Numbered from the stretch's first letter, positions 1 to 8,890 are shown. The stretch is DNA of 19,158 nucleotides from Propionibacteriaceae bacterium (GCA_030538175.1 JAUNUL010000013.1:1-19158), one strand, 5' to 3'. The notes: generated by a model not told the origin, from the sequence alone. Numbers and translations are program-made.

Positions 1-225
1 CGGCGGCTGACCGATGAGGAATGGCGCGGTCTCGTCATGCCGCTGCGAATCGACATCGCCGGCGCCCAGTCCCCGGCCGGCGGGGAGAAGGCGGTGGCCC
101 GCGTCCGGACCCTGCGCCCCGACGCGACGGTCACCTTGTGGCCCACCGCGACGCATTCCCTGCCGATGCAGGAGAGCGCGACGATCGGTCCGGCGTTGCT
201 GGAGTTCTGGCGGACGCATTCCTGA
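1..225 (+). CDS. Alpha/beta-hydrolase family protein, C-terminal fragment (5' end outside window)
   Basis: The frame is open from base 1 and ends with a stop at 223-225, so the first part of the gene lies upstream of the window. The visible 74 residues begin RRLTDEEW and end LLEFWRTHS. The segment looks like the last strand and helix of an alpha/beta-hydrolase: a strand (LRIDIAGAQS), a second strand with a Pro and an Asp (RPDATVTLWP) and then a loop with a His (codon 154-156, in TATHSLPMQ) where the catalytic His of this fold normally sits, followed by a final helix. An internal ATG at 37 would cut the domain and is not a likely start. The nucleophile and acid residues cannot be checked. The family call is inference from the tail only; no substrate can be given. 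Confidence 0.6.
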   Translation, partial: RRLTDEEWRGLVMPLRIDIAGAQSPAGGEKAVARVRTLRPDATVTLWPTATHSLPMQESATIGPALLEFWRTHS

Positions 226-229
226 TCGA

Positions 230-562
230 TCAGGCCGCGCGCGGGGCGTACATGATCAGACCCACCCCGACCAGACAGATCAGCGCGCCGATCACGTCCC
301 ACCGGTCCGGGCGGAACCCGTCAACGACCATGCCCCACAGCAGCGACCCCGCCACGAACACGCCGCCATAGGCCGCCAGGATCCGCCCGAAGTTCGCGTC
401 GGGCTGGAGCGTGGCGAGGAACCCGTACACCCCGAGCGACACCACCCCTGCGCCGATCCAGACCAGCCCGCGATGTTCGCGTACGCCCTGCCAGATCAGC
501 CACGCACCACCGATCTCGGTCAGCGCGGCGGCGATGAACAGGACGATCGATCGAAGAGGCAT
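230..562 (-). CDS. YnfA/UPF0060 family small membrane protein
   Basis: The 110-residue product is nearly all hydrophobic with four predicted membrane segments (about residues 3-25, 32-50, 59-80 and 86-105). It matches the UPF0060/YnfA family in length and in conserved pieces such as [13 protein letters not shown] near the N terminus, [24 protein letters not shown] in two parts around residues 46-69, and [20 protein letters not shown] at the end. YnfA proteins are related to small multidrug resistance transporters; the physiological substrate is generally unknown. It is convergent with the hydrolase fragment, whose stop lies 4 bp away. Upstream of the ATG a degenerate -10 (CAGACT) lies 7 nt before the start, so this gene may be transcribed on its own. 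No Shine-Dalgarno is obvious. Confidence 0.88.
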   Translation of the reverse strand: MPLRSIVLFIAAALTEIGGAWLIWQGVREHRGLVWIGAGVVSLGVYGFLATLQPDANFGRILAAYGGVFVAGSLLWGMVVDGFRPDRWDVIGALICLVGVGLIMYAPRAA

Positions 563-638
563 GACCGTGAGTCTGGCAGGGCTCCGGCAGGAAAGCCTGA
601 TGCGGTGCCCGAAGGCTCAGGTCCTGCCCCTGCACGTG

Positions 639-1520
639 TTAGTGCCGGGTCTGTTCGGCCCAGTACGCCAAGTGGTGGCGATGAAGCCAGTCATTCACCC
701 ACTGCCGATCCGGTTCCGGCGGCAGCAACGGCTCATCGCTGAGGCGGACGAGTTGCGCCTCGGCGTCATCGATCGCGGCCAGGGCCTCGGCCAAGCTGAT
801 GTCACCACGGCGGATGGATCGCAGGAAGGACAGCTCCGGTTCGGGCACGGGAAGGGTGATTCGGCCGGTGGTCAACAGCTCGATTCCCTGGACGCCCAGG
901 CGCAGCGCGTGCATCGCGAACTTCGTGTCATAGCCATGCGCAGCCACCAATTCCGGGCGGTTCGTGTGCGTCGGGGAGGCGCCGGTCATCGCGGCCCGCT
1001 GCGAACGCAGATAGCCCAGGAACCGCTCAGCCGCGAGCGCTGACGCGAACCGGTCGGCGTTGTCGACGAGCTCCGCACCGGCAGCGTTGCGGAAGACCAC
1101 CTCCTCATCCGGCACGAACAAGGCCAGCAGCACCGTCGGGTTGCCGGCCAGCGCCAACCGGCACCACTTGCGGGCGGAATAGATCACCACATCGAGGTCG
1201 CCTGCGCCCGAGCGGTTGGCGAGGCCGCCGGGACGATCCCAGGCCGTGTGGCGTTGGAACTGCTCGAACTCGACCGGCCCGTAGTCGGAGCCGATCCCGT
1301 TCGGGACCGTCGCGAGCCCGGTGACGAACTCGTGGGGTTCCAGGCACAGGCCCATTTCGTCGCGGTCATCCTGACCACCGATTGCGGTGCCGTGGACACC
1401 AGAGCCAACCTGCACGCGCAGGATCATCCCCCGCATCGCGATCTCGCGTGCCTGCGCGGAGGCGTGGGGATGGGCGAAGGCGGAGGGCAGGTCCCGCGAC
1501 CCGTCGATGAGCGTAGCCAC
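639..1520 (-). CDS. Predicted nucleotidyltransferase, RlaP-like (PF10127-type, DNA polymerase beta fold)
   Basis: The 293-residue product starts with GTG. Residues 39-44 (GSGVHG) followed by D52-x-D54-E55 form the GS...DxD motif of the polymerase-beta nucleotidyltransferase fold, which binds metal and NTP. The later LDVVIYSARKWCRLALAGNPTVL region (around residues 108-130) and FLGYLRSQ (about 167-174) resemble the predicted nucleotidyltransferases named RlaP (RNA ligase-associated). The family is proposed to act in RNA repair, but its substrate is not settled. No RNA ligase or RNA-repair gene is adjacent here, so that role is not supported by the neighbourhood. The start is favoured because a TAGGCT -10 box ends 6 nt before the GTG and there is no ribosome binding site. 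Length is ordinary for the family. Confidence 0.72.
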   Translation of the reverse strand: MATLIDGSRDLPSAFAHPHASAQAREIAMRGMILRVQVGSGVHGTAIGGQDDRDEMGLCLEPHEFVTGLATVPNGIGSDYGPVEFEQFQRHTAWDRPGGLANRSGAGDLDVVIYSARKWCRLALAGNPTVLLALFVPDEEVVFRNAAGAELVDNADRFASALAAERFLGYLRSQRAAMTGASPTHTNRPELVAAHGYDTKFAMHALRLGVQGIELLTTGRITLPVPEPELSFLRSIRRGDISLAEALAAIDDAEAQLVRLSDEPLLPPEPDRQWVNDWLHRHHLAYWAEQTRH

Positions 1521-1526
1521 CGCTTG

Positions 1527-1532
1527 AGCCTA
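1527..1532 (-). promoter_or_regulatory. Candidate -10 box (TAGGCT) for leaderless RlaP-like mRNA
   Basis: On the minus strand TAGGCT (TANNNT, the actinobacterial -10 form) is followed by 6 nt and then the GTG start at 1520. Transcription starting about 7 nt after the -10 would begin on the start codon itself. The -35 region is not recognisable. The call is inference from spacing. Confidence 0.45.
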
Positions 1533-1602
1533 GTGAGCGACGAGACCAGCCGCCCATGGTTTTGGTTCCGGGTGTGCGGTGGCACGGGCGAATCGGCGCG
1601 TT

Positions 1603-2256
1603 TCAGCCCGCGAGGCTGATGATCATGTTGATCGTGACGGCGATGACCACGGTGCCAAACAGATAGGACAGCAGCGTGTGGAAGAACACGATTTTGCGCA
1701 CGGCCGAGGTCGCCATGGTCTGGTCAGACACCTGGTATGTCATGCCGAGGCAGAACGAGACATACGCGAAGTCCGACATCACTGGATCGTCCTTGCCGCC
1801 GAACTGGATGCAGCCGGGCTCGACGTTCCAATAGTGCTTGGCATACCGCAGCGCGTACGCCGTGTGGACCAGCAGCCAGCCGGCAGCCACCGCGGCCACC
1901 GACACCAACAGATCGAACACCTGAGCCGGACGCGGCTGGTCGGCGCGCGAGGTGAGGAGCATCGTCGCGACCGCGCCGAGGCTGGCGATGGCGGCGACAA
2001 CGACAAGGATGTCGACCACGCTGCGGCTCGCCAGATCCTCGACATAGCTGCGTGTGCTTGCCACGTCATGGCGGAAAGCCACGAACAGGAACGGGAGGCA
2101 ATAGACCAGCGCCGCGACAACGAAGCCGATCAGCAGGTGAGTGTCGCCGACACTGCCCGGCACCGTGGGGACGAGCAGTCCCGCCAGCACCCCACACACC
2201 ACGGCTGCGCTGAGCCGGAAGAGGCCTCGGAGTCGACCTTTTGCCTTGATGGTCAT
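1603..2256 (-). CDS. DUF1345 family membrane protein
   Basis: The 217-residue protein begins at an ATG 5 nt after the meaB stop. Longer starts in this frame run backwards into meaB and encode an Arg/Pro-rich sequence, so they were rejected. Five hydrophobic segments are visible at about residues 11-30, 39-60, 80-102, 112-132 and 190-213. The segments WLLVHTAYALRYAKHYW (127-143) and DFAYVSFCLGMTYQVSD (162-178) are typical of DUF1345 proteins, a bacterial family of unknown function. It is the last gene of the mutA-mutB-meaB cluster by position, and tight spacing suggests cotranscription, although a link with methylmalonyl-CoA metabolism is not established. No good Shine-Dalgarno is seen, so translation is probably coupled to meaB. 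Confidence 0.85.
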   Translation of the reverse strand: MTIKAKGRLRGLFRLSAAVVCGVLAGLLVPTVPGSVGDTHLLIGFVVAALVYCLPFLFVAFRHDVASTRSYVEDLASRSVVDILVVVAAIASLGAVATMLLTSRADQPRPAQVFDLLVSVAAVAAGWLLVHTAYALRYAKHYWNVEPGCIQFGGKDDPVMSDFAYVSFCLGMTYQVSDQTMATSAVRKIVFFHTLLSYLFGTVVIAVTINMIISLAG

Positions 2257-2261
2257 GCTGG

Positions 2262-3260
2262 CTACTGCGCCCAGCGGAAGCCCGGGATGTCCTCGGCAAG
2301 TGCCCGCAGGATCTGATCGGCACCCTCGATGGCGCTCAGCCGGTTGTCCCCGACTTCGGTCTCGACGTGACCGCGGATCCCGCGTACGCCCGCTGACGCG
2401 CGCACCGCATCCCGCAACTGGTCCTCCACGAGTGCCCACAACCACTGCAACTGTTGGTCCCGCCGCCGCTCGGCGAGGCCGGCGCCCTCCAGCTCGGTGC
2501 GGTGGGCGAGGACGGTCTCCCACAGCTCGTCGAGGCCCGTGCCGGTTTCTGCCGAGCAGGTGAGCACGGGCGTACGCCGGCCCTCGGGCTGGATCAGCCG
2601 CATCGCGACCTCCAGTTCGCGGGCGGCGACCTTGGCGGCGTTCACGTATTCCCCGTCGGCCTTGTTGACCGCGATCACATCCGCCATCTCGAGGATGCCG
2701 CGCTTGATGCCCTGCAATTGGTCGCCCGACCTGGCGAGCGAGATCATCAGGAACGTGTCGACCATGTCCGCGACGGCGACCTCGGACTGGCCGACGCCGA
2801 CGGTTTCGACGAGCAAGATGTCGTACCCCGCCGCCTCCATCACCAGCATCGATTCCCGAGTTGCGCGGGCGACCCCGCCGAGATGGTTGCCCGAAGGGGA
2901 GGGCCGCACGTACGCCCGGTCGTGCGACGTCAGCTCGCCCATGCGGGTGCGGTCGCCGAGGATGGAGCCACCGGTCCGCGATGACGACGGGTCCACCGCG
3001 AGCACCGCGACCTGATGGCCCTTGTCGATCAGGCGCAGGCCCAGGGCGTTGATGAGCGTCGACTTGCCCGCGCCCGGCACACCGGTCACGCCGACCCGGA
3101 TCGCATCATCGGTGCGCGGCAGGGTCCGCAGCAGCTCCTTGGCCAGCTCACGATGATCGGCCCGGGTTGACTCGACCAGAGTGATGGCACGCGCGATCGC
3201 GGCCCGGGACCCGCTGGTGATCTGCTCCGCGAGCTCGGGGATGTTCGGACGATGCCTCAT
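2262..3260 (-). CDS. meaB: Methylmalonyl-CoA mutase-associated GTPase MeaB
   Basis: The 332-residue product is a G3E-class P-loop GTPase of the MeaB/ArgK group. Visible motifs are Walker [10 protein letters not shown] (60-68), the Mg/switch segment [18 protein letters not shown], the Walker B-like [12 protein letters not shown], and the guanine-specifying NKAD. MeaB binds methylmalonyl-CoA mutase, gates loading of adenosylcobalamin and protects the enzyme from inactivation, using GTP hydrolysis. The ATG overlaps the mutB stop as ATGA (3257-3260), consistent with translational coupling and a roughly fixed ratio to the mutase. The length is typical of bacterial MeaB, and the C-terminal helical region after about residue 250 fits the dimerisation arm. 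Identification is firm from motifs plus context. Confidence 0.96.
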   Translation of the reverse strand: MRHRPNIPELAEQITSGSRAAIARAITLVESTRADHRELAKELLRTLPRTDDAIRVGVTGVPGAGKSTLINALGLRLIDKGHQVAVLAVDPSSSRTGGSILGDRTRMGELTSHDRAYVRPSPSGNHLGGVARATRESMLVMEAAGYDILLVETVGVGQSEVAVADMVDTFLMISLARSGDQLQGIKRGILEMADVIAVNKADGEYVNAAKVAARELEVAMRLIQPEGRRTPVLTCSAETGTGLDELWETVLAHRTELEGAGLAERRRDQQLQWLWALVEDQLRDAVRASAGVRGIRGHVETEVGDNRLSAIEGADQILRALAEDIPGFRWAQ

Positions 3261-5461
3261 GCCGGGGAGTCAGCTCCATCCACTCCATCCACCTGGGCCC
3301 GCAACTTCTCCAGCAGCTCGCGGGCGGCGACCGGGATGACCGTGCCGGGCGGATAGATCGCGTCGGCACCGCTGGCGCGCAGGTCGGCGAAGTCCTGTTC
3401 CGGGATCACACCGCCGACGACGATCATCATGTCGTCGCGCCCCAACGCGTCCAGTTCCCGGCGCAGAGCCGGGACGAGGGTGAGGTGACCGGCCGCCAGC
3501 GACGAGACCCCGACGACGTGCACGTCGGCCTCGACGGCCTGGCGGGCGACCTCACCCGGGGTCTGGAACAGCGGGCCGACGTCGACGTCGAAGCCGAGGT
3601 CGGCGAAGGCGGTGGCGATGACTTTCTGGCCACGGTCATGACCGTCCTGGCCCATCTTGGCGACGAGGATGCGGGGCCGGCGGCCTTCGGCCTCAGCGAA
3701 CTCCTCGACCAGCGTTCGGGTTTTCTCGATATCGGACGTGTCCCCGGACTCCTTCGAATAGACCCCACTGATCGTGCGGATCTGGGCGGTGAAGCGGCCA
3801 AAGACCTTTTCCAGGGCCGAGGAGATTTCCCCGACCGAGGCCTTGGCCCGGGCGGCATCGATGCTGAGCTTGAGCAGGTTGCGCTCCGGATCGGTGTCGT
3901 CCCGGTTCTCTGCCGCCCAGGTCAGCTTGTCGAGCGCGGCCTGGCAGGCGGCCTCGTCGCGCTCGGCACGCAGGCGCTCGAGCTTGGCGATCTGGCTCGC
4001 GCGGACCTGGGCGTTGTCGATCTTGAGGACCTCGAACGGCTCATCGGCATCGACCCGGTATTTGTTCACGCCAACCACCGGCTGCCGGCCGGCGTCGATG
4101 CGGGCCTGCGTGCGGGCGGCAGCTTCTTCGACGCGCATCTTGGGGATGCCCGCCTCGATCGCCTTGGCCATGCCGCCGGCCTCCTCAACCTCCCGGATAT
4201 GCGCCCAGGAGCGGCGGGCGAGGTCGTGGGTGAGCTTCTCAAGGTACGCAGAGCCGCCCCACGGGTCGATCACCTTCGTCGTCCCGGACTCCTGCTGCAG
4301 GAACAGCTGGGTGTTGCGGGCGATGCGGGCGGAGAAGTCGGTCGGCAGCGCGATGGCCTCGTCGAGCGCATTGGTGTGCAGCGACTGGGTGTGGCCCTGG
4401 GTCGCGGCCATCGCCTCGATGCAGGTGCGGGCGATGTTGTTGTAGATGTCCTGCGCCGTCAACGACCAGCCCGAGGTCTGCGAGTGCGTGCGCAGCGACA
4501 GTGACTTCGGGTTCTTCGGTTCGAAGTCGTTCACCAGCCGCGCCCACAGCATCCGCGCCGCGCGCAGCTTGGCGACCTCCATGAAGAAGTTCATCCCGAT
4601 GGCCCAGAAGAACGACAGTCGCGGCGCGAAGGCGTCGACCTCCAGCCCGGCGACCTTGCCGGCGCGGATGTATTCCACCCCGTCAGCCAGCGTGTACGCC
4701 ATCTCCAGGTCCTGGGTCGCCCCCGCCTCCTGAATGTGATAGCCCGAGATCGAGATCGAGTTGAACCGCGGCATGTTGCGCGAGGTGAACGCGATGATGT
4801 CGGAGATGATCCGCATCGACGGTGCCGGGGGATAGATATAGGTATTGCGGACCATGAACTCTTTCAGAATGTCGTTCTGAATCGTTCCGGCCAGCTGGTC
4901 GGGGGTGACCCCCTGCTCCTCCGCGGCCACCACGTAGAGCGCGAGGATCGGCAACACCGCGCCGTTCATCGTCATCGACACCGACATCTGGTCCAGCGGG
5001 ATGCGGTCGAACAACTGACGCATGTCGAGGATCGAGTCGATCGCCACGCCCGCCATGCCGACGTCACCCTCGACCCGGGGATGGTCGGAGTCGTAGCCGC
5101 GATGGGTGGCCAGGTCGAACGCGACTGACAGGCCCTTCTGGCCAGCAGCCAGGTTGCGGCGATAGAACGCGTTGGATTCCTCGGCCGTGGAGAACCCGGC
5201 GTACTGCCGGATGGTCCAGGGCTGATTGACATACATCGTCGCGTACGGTCCCCGCAGGAACGGCGGCAGCCCGGGATAGGTCTCCAGGAAGTCGAGCTTG
5301 CCGAGGTCGGCATCGCCATAGAGCGTGCCGACCGGGATGCGTTCCGGGGTCTCCCAGATGCTGCTGGCCGCATCGCCCGCTTGCTCTGCGTACGCCGCTC
5401 CGGCGTTAGCCGGGACCGTCCGGGGGCCGAGGTCGATCGAGTCGAACCGGGGGATGCTCAT
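3257..5461 (-). CDS. mutB: Methylmalonyl-CoA mutase large (catalytic) subunit
   Basis: The 734-residue enzyme interconverts (R)-methylmalonyl-CoA and succinyl-CoA using adenosylcobalamin. The N-terminal barrel carries [21 protein letters not shown] in two adjoining pieces, the segment that holds the substrate-contacting Tyr in known mutases and separates this enzyme from isobutyryl-CoA mutases. The C-terminal cobalamin domain has the DxHxxG signature DGHDRG (D606, H608, G611), where H608 is the expected lower cobalt ligand, followed by GVSSLAAGH and GGVIPEQDF. The length is close to the Propionibacterium catalytic subunit. It overlaps mutA by 4 nt (ATGA, 5458-5461) and meaB by 4 nt. A methylmalonyl-CoA epimerase is not present in the window. 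The call is secure. Confidence 0.98.
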   Translation of the reverse strand: MSIPRFDSIDLGPRTVPANAGAAYAEQAGDAASSIWETPERIPVGTLYGDADLGKLDFLETYPGLPPFLRGPYATMYVNQPWTIRQYAGFSTAEESNAFYRRNLAAGQKGLSVAFDLATHRGYDSDHPRVEGDVGMAGVAIDSILDMRQLFDRIPLDQMSVSMTMNGAVLPILALYVVAAEEQGVTPDQLAGTIQNDILKEFMVRNTYIYPPAPSMRIISDIIAFTSRNMPRFNSISISGYHIQEAGATQDLEMAYTLADGVEYIRAGKVAGLEVDAFAPRLSFFWAIGMNFFMEVAKLRAARMLWARLVNDFEPKNPKSLSLRTHSQTSGWSLTAQDIYNNIARTCIEAMAATQGHTQSLHTNALDEAIALPTDFSARIARNTQLFLQQESGTTKVIDPWGGSAYLEKLTHDLARRSWAHIREVEEAGGMAKAIEAGIPKMRVEEAAARTQARIDAGRQPVVGVNKYRVDADEPFEVLKIDNAQVRASQIAKLERLRAERDEAACQAALDKLTWAAENRDDTDPERNLLKLSIDAARAKASVGEISSALEKVFGRFTAQIRTISGVYSKESGDTSDIEKTRTLVEEFAEAEGRRPRILVAKMGQDGHDRGQKVIATAFADLGFDVDVGPLFQTPGEVARQAVEADVHVVGVSSLAAGHLTLVPALRRELDALGRDDMMIVVGGVIPEQDFADLRASGADAIYPPGTVIPVAARELLEKLRAQVDGVDGADSPA

Positions 5462-7350
5462 CGTGCCGTCTCCAGGGTGTCGAGGATGGACGTCAGGAGG
5501 GGGACCGTGTCGACGCCGGCGAACAGCGCGCCGTCGACGGTGCCATCGGGAGCCTCGCCGAGCTCCTTGGCGTTGCCCGCGATCAGGACGGTCGTCGCGC
5601 CGGCCTCACGGAGGGCCCGGGCGACGGTCTGGCCGTGTTCGGCATACATCGCGGCCGAGGAGCACAGCACCGCCACGTTGGTGTCAGCGTCCTTGAGCCC
5701 TTGAGCGAAGACGGCCGGGTCGGTGCCCTCGACGAGGGTGGTGCCGATGCCGGCGACACCGAGGAGGGCGGTGGTGAAGGTCTCCCGAGCGCCGAAGTCG
5801 CGGCGCGAACCGAGCGCGGCCAGCAGCACCGTCGGTGCGTTCCCACCCTCGCCGAGAGCCGAGGTCCGGTCGCGCAGTGCCTCGAACATCTCGGCATCGC
5901 GACGGCGGGGGAGCACGGAGTCGGGTGCGGGGGGTCTCGGCGTACGTTCAATCGCTGGCTCGACCGCCTGCGGGAACATGCTCACACCGGTCAGCGGGGC
6001 CGAGCGGTCGGACAGGCGCCGGTCGCGCTCGGCCGCGCTCGCGGCGAGGCGGTCGGCCACCAGCGCACCGCCGACGGCCTTGGTCATGCCTCCCGCGGCC
6101 TCGAGCTGCTGGAACCAGGCCCAGCCGGCCTCTGCGAGCTCATCGGTCAGCTGTTCGACGAAGAAGGAGCCACCCGCGGGGTCGTTGACTCGAGCGATAT
6201 TCGACTCCTCAGCCAGGATGATCTGGGTATTGCGCGCGATGCGCCGGGAGAAGTCATTGGGCAGCCCGTGCACGGTGTCGAATGGGAGCACCGTGATTGC
6301 CTCCGCGCCCCCGACCGAGGCCGCGAAGCAGGCGAGGGTGGTGCGCAGGACATTCACATACGCATCATCGCGGGACATCATCCGCCAGGAGGTGACCGCA
6401 TGCTGGCGGGCGCCGCGCAGTTCGGCGGGGATGCCGATCACCTCACCGACCCGGGACCAGAGTCGCCGGAGGGCCCGCAGTCGGGCGATCGTCAGGAACT
6501 GGTCAGCGGTCGCGGACACCCGGAACTCGATCTGGGTGAAGGCATCCGCCGGCGGGATGCCGGCCTCCTCGAGGTCCCTCAGATAGTCCACGCCGGTGGC
6601 GATCGCGAGGCCCAACTCGTCGGCATCGGAGGCGCCGGCGTCGTGATAGGGCAGCACGTCCACGGTCAGCGCCCGAACCCCCGGCAACTCAGCGAGGGCC
6701 GCGGCCACCCACTGGCGGTGAGGGGTCAGGTCGGGTGCCGTGCCGGTAACCGCCGCAAGTCCCAGGGCATCCAAGCCCAGGTTTCCGGTCGCTGTCGTCA
6801 GATCGATGCCACGGTCCTTCCAGACCTTGGCCAGGCTGGCTGCCGCGGCGACCTGATCGTCACGGCTGGAGACGGCGACCGCTGCGAGATCGAGCAGGAC
6901 ATCGGCGAGCACGTTCTCGAGATCGTCGGGGTTGATCGCGTCACTGCCGCTGCGCAGCCACACCGAGGTGCCGCCGCGTTCGAGATCCTGCAGCACGGCC
7001 TCCCGGGTCGTGGCCGGGTCAGGGTCCTCGTGGAGCTGGCGGACATCCCAGGCGTCCATCTCGCCGGTGCGGATCGTGGCGCCCCGCTCGAAGGTGCCGA
7101 CGGCCGGGAATCCGAGATCTCGATCACTGCTGGTGTAGAGCGGCTCGATCATGATGCCCTCGACCGTGGTGGCCCGCAGTCGGTCGAGGGCCTTGTCGAT
7201 TGGCAGCTCCTGGCCCGGTGGGCGGCGCCGGTTCAGCACCTTGAGCACTTCGGCTTCCCACTGCTCGCGGGTCGGGGTGGGGAACACCGAGCCCAGTGCG
7301 AGATCTTCTGCTGCTCGCTCGTGGTCCGCCAGGGTGTCGTTCTCGGCCAT
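5458..7350 (-). CDS. mutA: Methylmalonyl-CoA mutase small subunit
   Basis: The 630-residue product is homologous to the catalytic subunit but diverged. It keeps the barrel-type segments ([21 protein letters not shown] near residue 71, [36 protein letters not shown] in pieces around residues 370-405). The cobalamin signature is missing: the equivalent of DGHDRG reads SRRDFGAR, so it should not bind cobalamin, as known for the beta chain of the Propionibacterium heterodimer. It forms a structural heterodimer with MutB. It is first in the operon. The ATG at 7350 is preceded by GGAAGAGG (7360-7367) with 9 nt spacing, a fair Shine-Dalgarno, and by a TAAAGT -10 candidate further up. Confidence 0.97.
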   Translation of the reverse strand: MAENDTLADHERAAEDLALGSVFPTPTREQWEAEVLKVLNRRRPPGQELPIDKALDRLRATTVEGIMIEPLYTSSDRDLGFPAVGTFERGATIRTGEMDAWDVRQLHEDPDPATTREAVLQDLERGGTSVWLRSGSDAINPDDLENVLADVLLDLAAVAVSSRDDQVAAAASLAKVWKDRGIDLTTATGNLGLDALGLAAVTGTAPDLTPHRQWVAAALAELPGVRALTVDVLPYHDAGASDADELGLAIATGVDYLRDLEEAGIPPADAFTQIEFRVSATADQFLTIARLRALRRLWSRVGEVIGIPAELRGARQHAVTSWRMMSRDDAYVNVLRTTLACFAASVGGAEAITVLPFDTVHGLPNDFSRRIARNTQIILAEESNIARVNDPAGGSFFVEQLTDELAEAGWAWFQQLEAAGGMTKAVGGALVADRLAASAAERDRRLSDRSAPLTGVSMFPQAVEPAIERTPRPPAPDSVLPRRRDAEMFEALRDRTSALGEGGNAPTVLLAALGSRRDFGARETFTTALLGVAGIGTTLVEGTDPAVFAQGLKDADTNVAVLCSSAAMYAEHGQTVARALREAGATTVLIAGNAKELGEAPDGTVDGALFAGVDTVPLLTSILDTLETAR

Positions 7351-7359
7351 GTGTCAACG

Positions 7360-7394
7360 CCTCTTCCGACGAAGGTCCAGTGCGCTTCACTTTA
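7360..7394 (-). promoter_or_regulatory. mutA ribosome binding site and candidate -10 box
   Basis: On the minus strand TAAAGT (7394-7389, TANNNT form) would place a transcription start near 7382, giving a leader of about 32 nt, and GGAAGAGG at 7367-7360 is the likely Shine-Dalgarno of mutA. No -35 match is visible. I looked for a cobalamin riboswitch in 7351-7611, because mutase genes depend on B12, and saw no B12-box-like core. The rest of this stretch holds two inverted repeats and a short direct repeat listed separately. Confidence 0.4.
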
Positions 7395-7415
7395 GCGAGC
7401 GAGTTCGGCCTCCGG

Positions 7416-7429
7416 TGGGGTAATCCCCA
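7416..7429. promoter_or_regulatory. Inverted repeat TGGGG-TAAT-CCCCA upstream of mutA
   Basis: A perfect 5-bp inverted repeat with a 4-nt spacer lies about 34-47 bp upstream of the predicted mutA transcription start, overlapping where a -35 box would be. Its position fits an operator for a regulator of the mut operon. No regulator gene is adjacent, so the function is inference. Confidence 0.35.
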
Positions 7430-7495
7430 GGCTGTCTGTGCGGCCTTTCCCGTGGTGTCTCCCGCGACCTGCCGACGTGACTCCATCACCCCGAC

Positions 7496-7547
7496 GTGCA
7501 GACCGGTGGGGGAGCTGCGTACGCGTCGGGGAGTGGGTGCAGACCGG
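7496..7547. repeat. 11-bp direct repeat GTGCAGACCGG, two copies upstream of the mut operon
   Basis: GTGCAGACCGG occurs at 7496-7506 and again at 7537-7547, 41 bp apart (close to four helical turns). Both are in the non-coding stretch between mutA and the VOC gene. They could be paired regulator half-sites or leftovers of a small duplication; nothing else supports either reading. Confidence 0.4.
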
Positions 7548-7573
7548 GGCCGCCCGCGCATCCTCGACGTGGT

Positions 7574-7594
7574 GAGTGAGCTGCGAGTTCACTC
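7574..7594. terminator. Hairpin downstream of the AraC-VOC operon
   Basis: GAGTGAGCT (7574-7582) and AGTTCACTC (7586-7594) form a near-perfect inverted repeat with a 3-nt loop. It is perfect as RNA on the plus strand if one G-U pair is allowed, and has one A-C mismatch on the minus strand. It lies 17 bp past the stop of the VOC gene, the right place for a terminator, but there is no T-run on either side. It may be an actinobacterial-type U-less terminator or a regulator site. Confidence 0.35.
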
Positions 7595-7611
7595 TGGGAG
7601 GGGCAGGCGGG

Positions 7612-8064
7612 TCACTCCCCGGGGTACGAGCCGATCGACCACTGGTTGCCCTCGGCATCGGCGACCCCGCAGCCGCGGCCGCCGTAATCTTGATCCACCG
7701 GCTCCTGCAGCGACGTGCCGCCGGCAGCCAGGGCCCGGGCATAGGCCGCATCGACCTCGGCATCGGTGGCGACGACCAGATAGCAGGAGGCGACGCCGAC
7801 GCGCCGCTCCCAATCACTGCCGGGTTCGTTTGGCCGCTGGGCGGAGCCGAACATGACCGCGCCGCAGTCACCCCAATGGAACTGGGCGTGCTCGACGATG
7901 CTGGGATCGGTGTCGTTGCGGACCACGAGTCGCTCTTTGAACCCGAGGGCGGTGAGGAAGGCGATGCCGGCGTCCGCGTCGCGGAAGGCCAGGCTGTGGA
8001 AGACGGTGGGCTTTGCCCTGTGGTTCTGTGTCTTGTCGTTTTCTGTCTTGTTTGTCTCTGTCAT
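7612..8064 (-). CDS. VOC superfamily (glyoxalase/bleomycin-resistance fold) protein
   Basis: The 150-residue product has the paired beta-alpha-beta-beta-beta layout of the VOC fold: FHSLAFRDADAGIAFLTALGF (about 22-42, read in two parts), HAQFHWGDCGAVMFGS, then SCYLVVATDAEVDAAYARALAAGG and the closing VADAEGNQWSIGSYPGE. Such proteins include glyoxalases, extradiol dioxygenases and drug-binding resistance proteins; the reaction here cannot be assigned. It starts 4 nt after the AraC-type regulator stop and is surely cotranscribed with it, a common actinobacterial pairing. The first 18 residues are an unusual Asn/Lys/Thr-rich polar tail, coded by a locally A-rich, repetitive stretch quite unlike the rest of the gene. 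No alternative start exists between the ATG and the fold. Confidence 0.85.
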   Translation of the reverse strand: MTETNKTENDKTQNHRAKPTVFHSLAFRDADAGIAFLTALGFKERLVVRNDTDPSIVEHAQFHWGDCGAVMFGSAQRPNEPGSDWERRVGVASCYLVVATDAEVDAAYARALAAGGTSLQEPVDQDYGGRGCGVADAEGNQWSIGSYPGE

Positions 8065-8068
8065 GGCT

Positions 8069-8884
8069 TCAGCCTGCCGGGTTCGGTCCCTGCCCGTCTT
8101 GAACCGTTGGGAACACTTCGGTGCGCCACTGGGTTGGGGTCTGGCCTGCCAGCGCCCGGAACTCCCGAGTCAGGTGGGCCTGATCGGCGTACCCCGCACG
8201 CGCCGCCACGTCGACCCACGGGGCGCCCGATCGGGCGTACGCCTGCGCGGCCGTGAAACGATGCAGTCGCCCGAGATCACTGGGTGGGAGGCCGAACTCG
8301 GCGGTGAAGCGCGTCACCAGATGGCGACGCGACCAGCCCACGTCCTTGGCCAGTTCGGCGACGCGGATCCGGCCGCGGGTGGCGGCGAGCGTACGCCAGG
8401 CCCGCGCCAGGTCGGCCGGGAGCTCGCTGCGGTTGCGATCCACAAGAGTCAACAGATGCCGTTCGAGGTGGTGGAAGCGCGTCGACCAGTCGGCATCGGC
8501 GAGCCGGGCATGGAGGTCGCCCGGGATCCCGAGCGGGAGGTCGGCGTGATCGACCAGCCCATGGGTGAGCGCGCCGATCGGCAGGCCGAGCAGGGCTCTG
8601 CAGCCGGCGGGAGTGAGATCGAGTTGGACGCCGTGCTGGGTGCCGTGGGTGTGGATCATGGCCGGCGTCGTGTGGAGACCCGAAGCCAACAGCCAGCGCT
8701 GGACCCGGCTGGTCGGCTCAGTCTGCCAACCCACGTCGAGGGGTTCGTCGAAGCTGATGATGACCGTCGCCGTCGCGCTGGGCACGCCGTGATGCACTGC
8801 GAGCGGATCGAGCCGGAACGCGTACCCCTGCATGCGGCTCACCAGTCCCCGCAGCGCCGGATGGATCCGGTGCCGGACGTCCAT
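8069..8884 (-). CDS. AraC family transcriptional regulator
   Basis: The 271-residue protein has a C-terminal AraC double helix-turn-helix: RIRVAELAKDVGWSRRHLV then FTAEFGLPPSDLGRLHR and a second motif around SGAPWVDVAARAGYADQAHL followed by FRALAGQTPTQWR. The N-terminal about 170 residues form a ligand/sensor region with no recognised domain. The ATG at 8884 was chosen over an upstream start at 9001, because the added 39 residues are Arg/Pro/Ala-rich and non-homologous in look, and because a TACCCT -10 box ends exactly 6 nt before 8884. The gene heads an operon with the VOC protein and probably controls it in response to an unknown compound. Confidence 0.88.
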   Translation of the reverse strand: MDVRHRIHPALRGLVSRMQGYAFRLDPLAVHHGVPSATATVIISFDEPLDVGWQTEPTSRVQRWLLASGLHTTPAMIHTHGTQHGVQLDLTPAGCRALLGLPIGALTHGLVDHADLPLGIPGDLHARLADADWSTRFHHLERHLLTLVDRNRSELPADLARAWRTLAATRGRIRVAELAKDVGWSRRHLVTRFTAEFGLPPSDLGRLHRFTAAQAYARSGAPWVDVAARAGYADQAHLTREFRALAGQTPTQWRTEVFPTVQDGQGPNPAG

Positions 8885-8890
8885 GGAGAA

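Noticed and set aside
5635..7395. A 586-codon plus-strand open frame across mutA
   Set aside because: It is antisense to a well-supported mutA with conserved motifs. Its translation is rich in Gly, Arg, His and Asp with no domain, as expected for a mirrored GC-rich gene.
7124..7561. A longer minus-strand frame reaching from within mutA into the upstream gap
   Set aside because: It is in a different frame from mutA, and covers the mut promoter region; no ribosome binding site or domain.
7351..7611. Cobalamin riboswitch upstream of mutA
   Set aside because: I searched by eye on the minus strand for the B12-box type core and saw none. A covariance-model search would be decisive.
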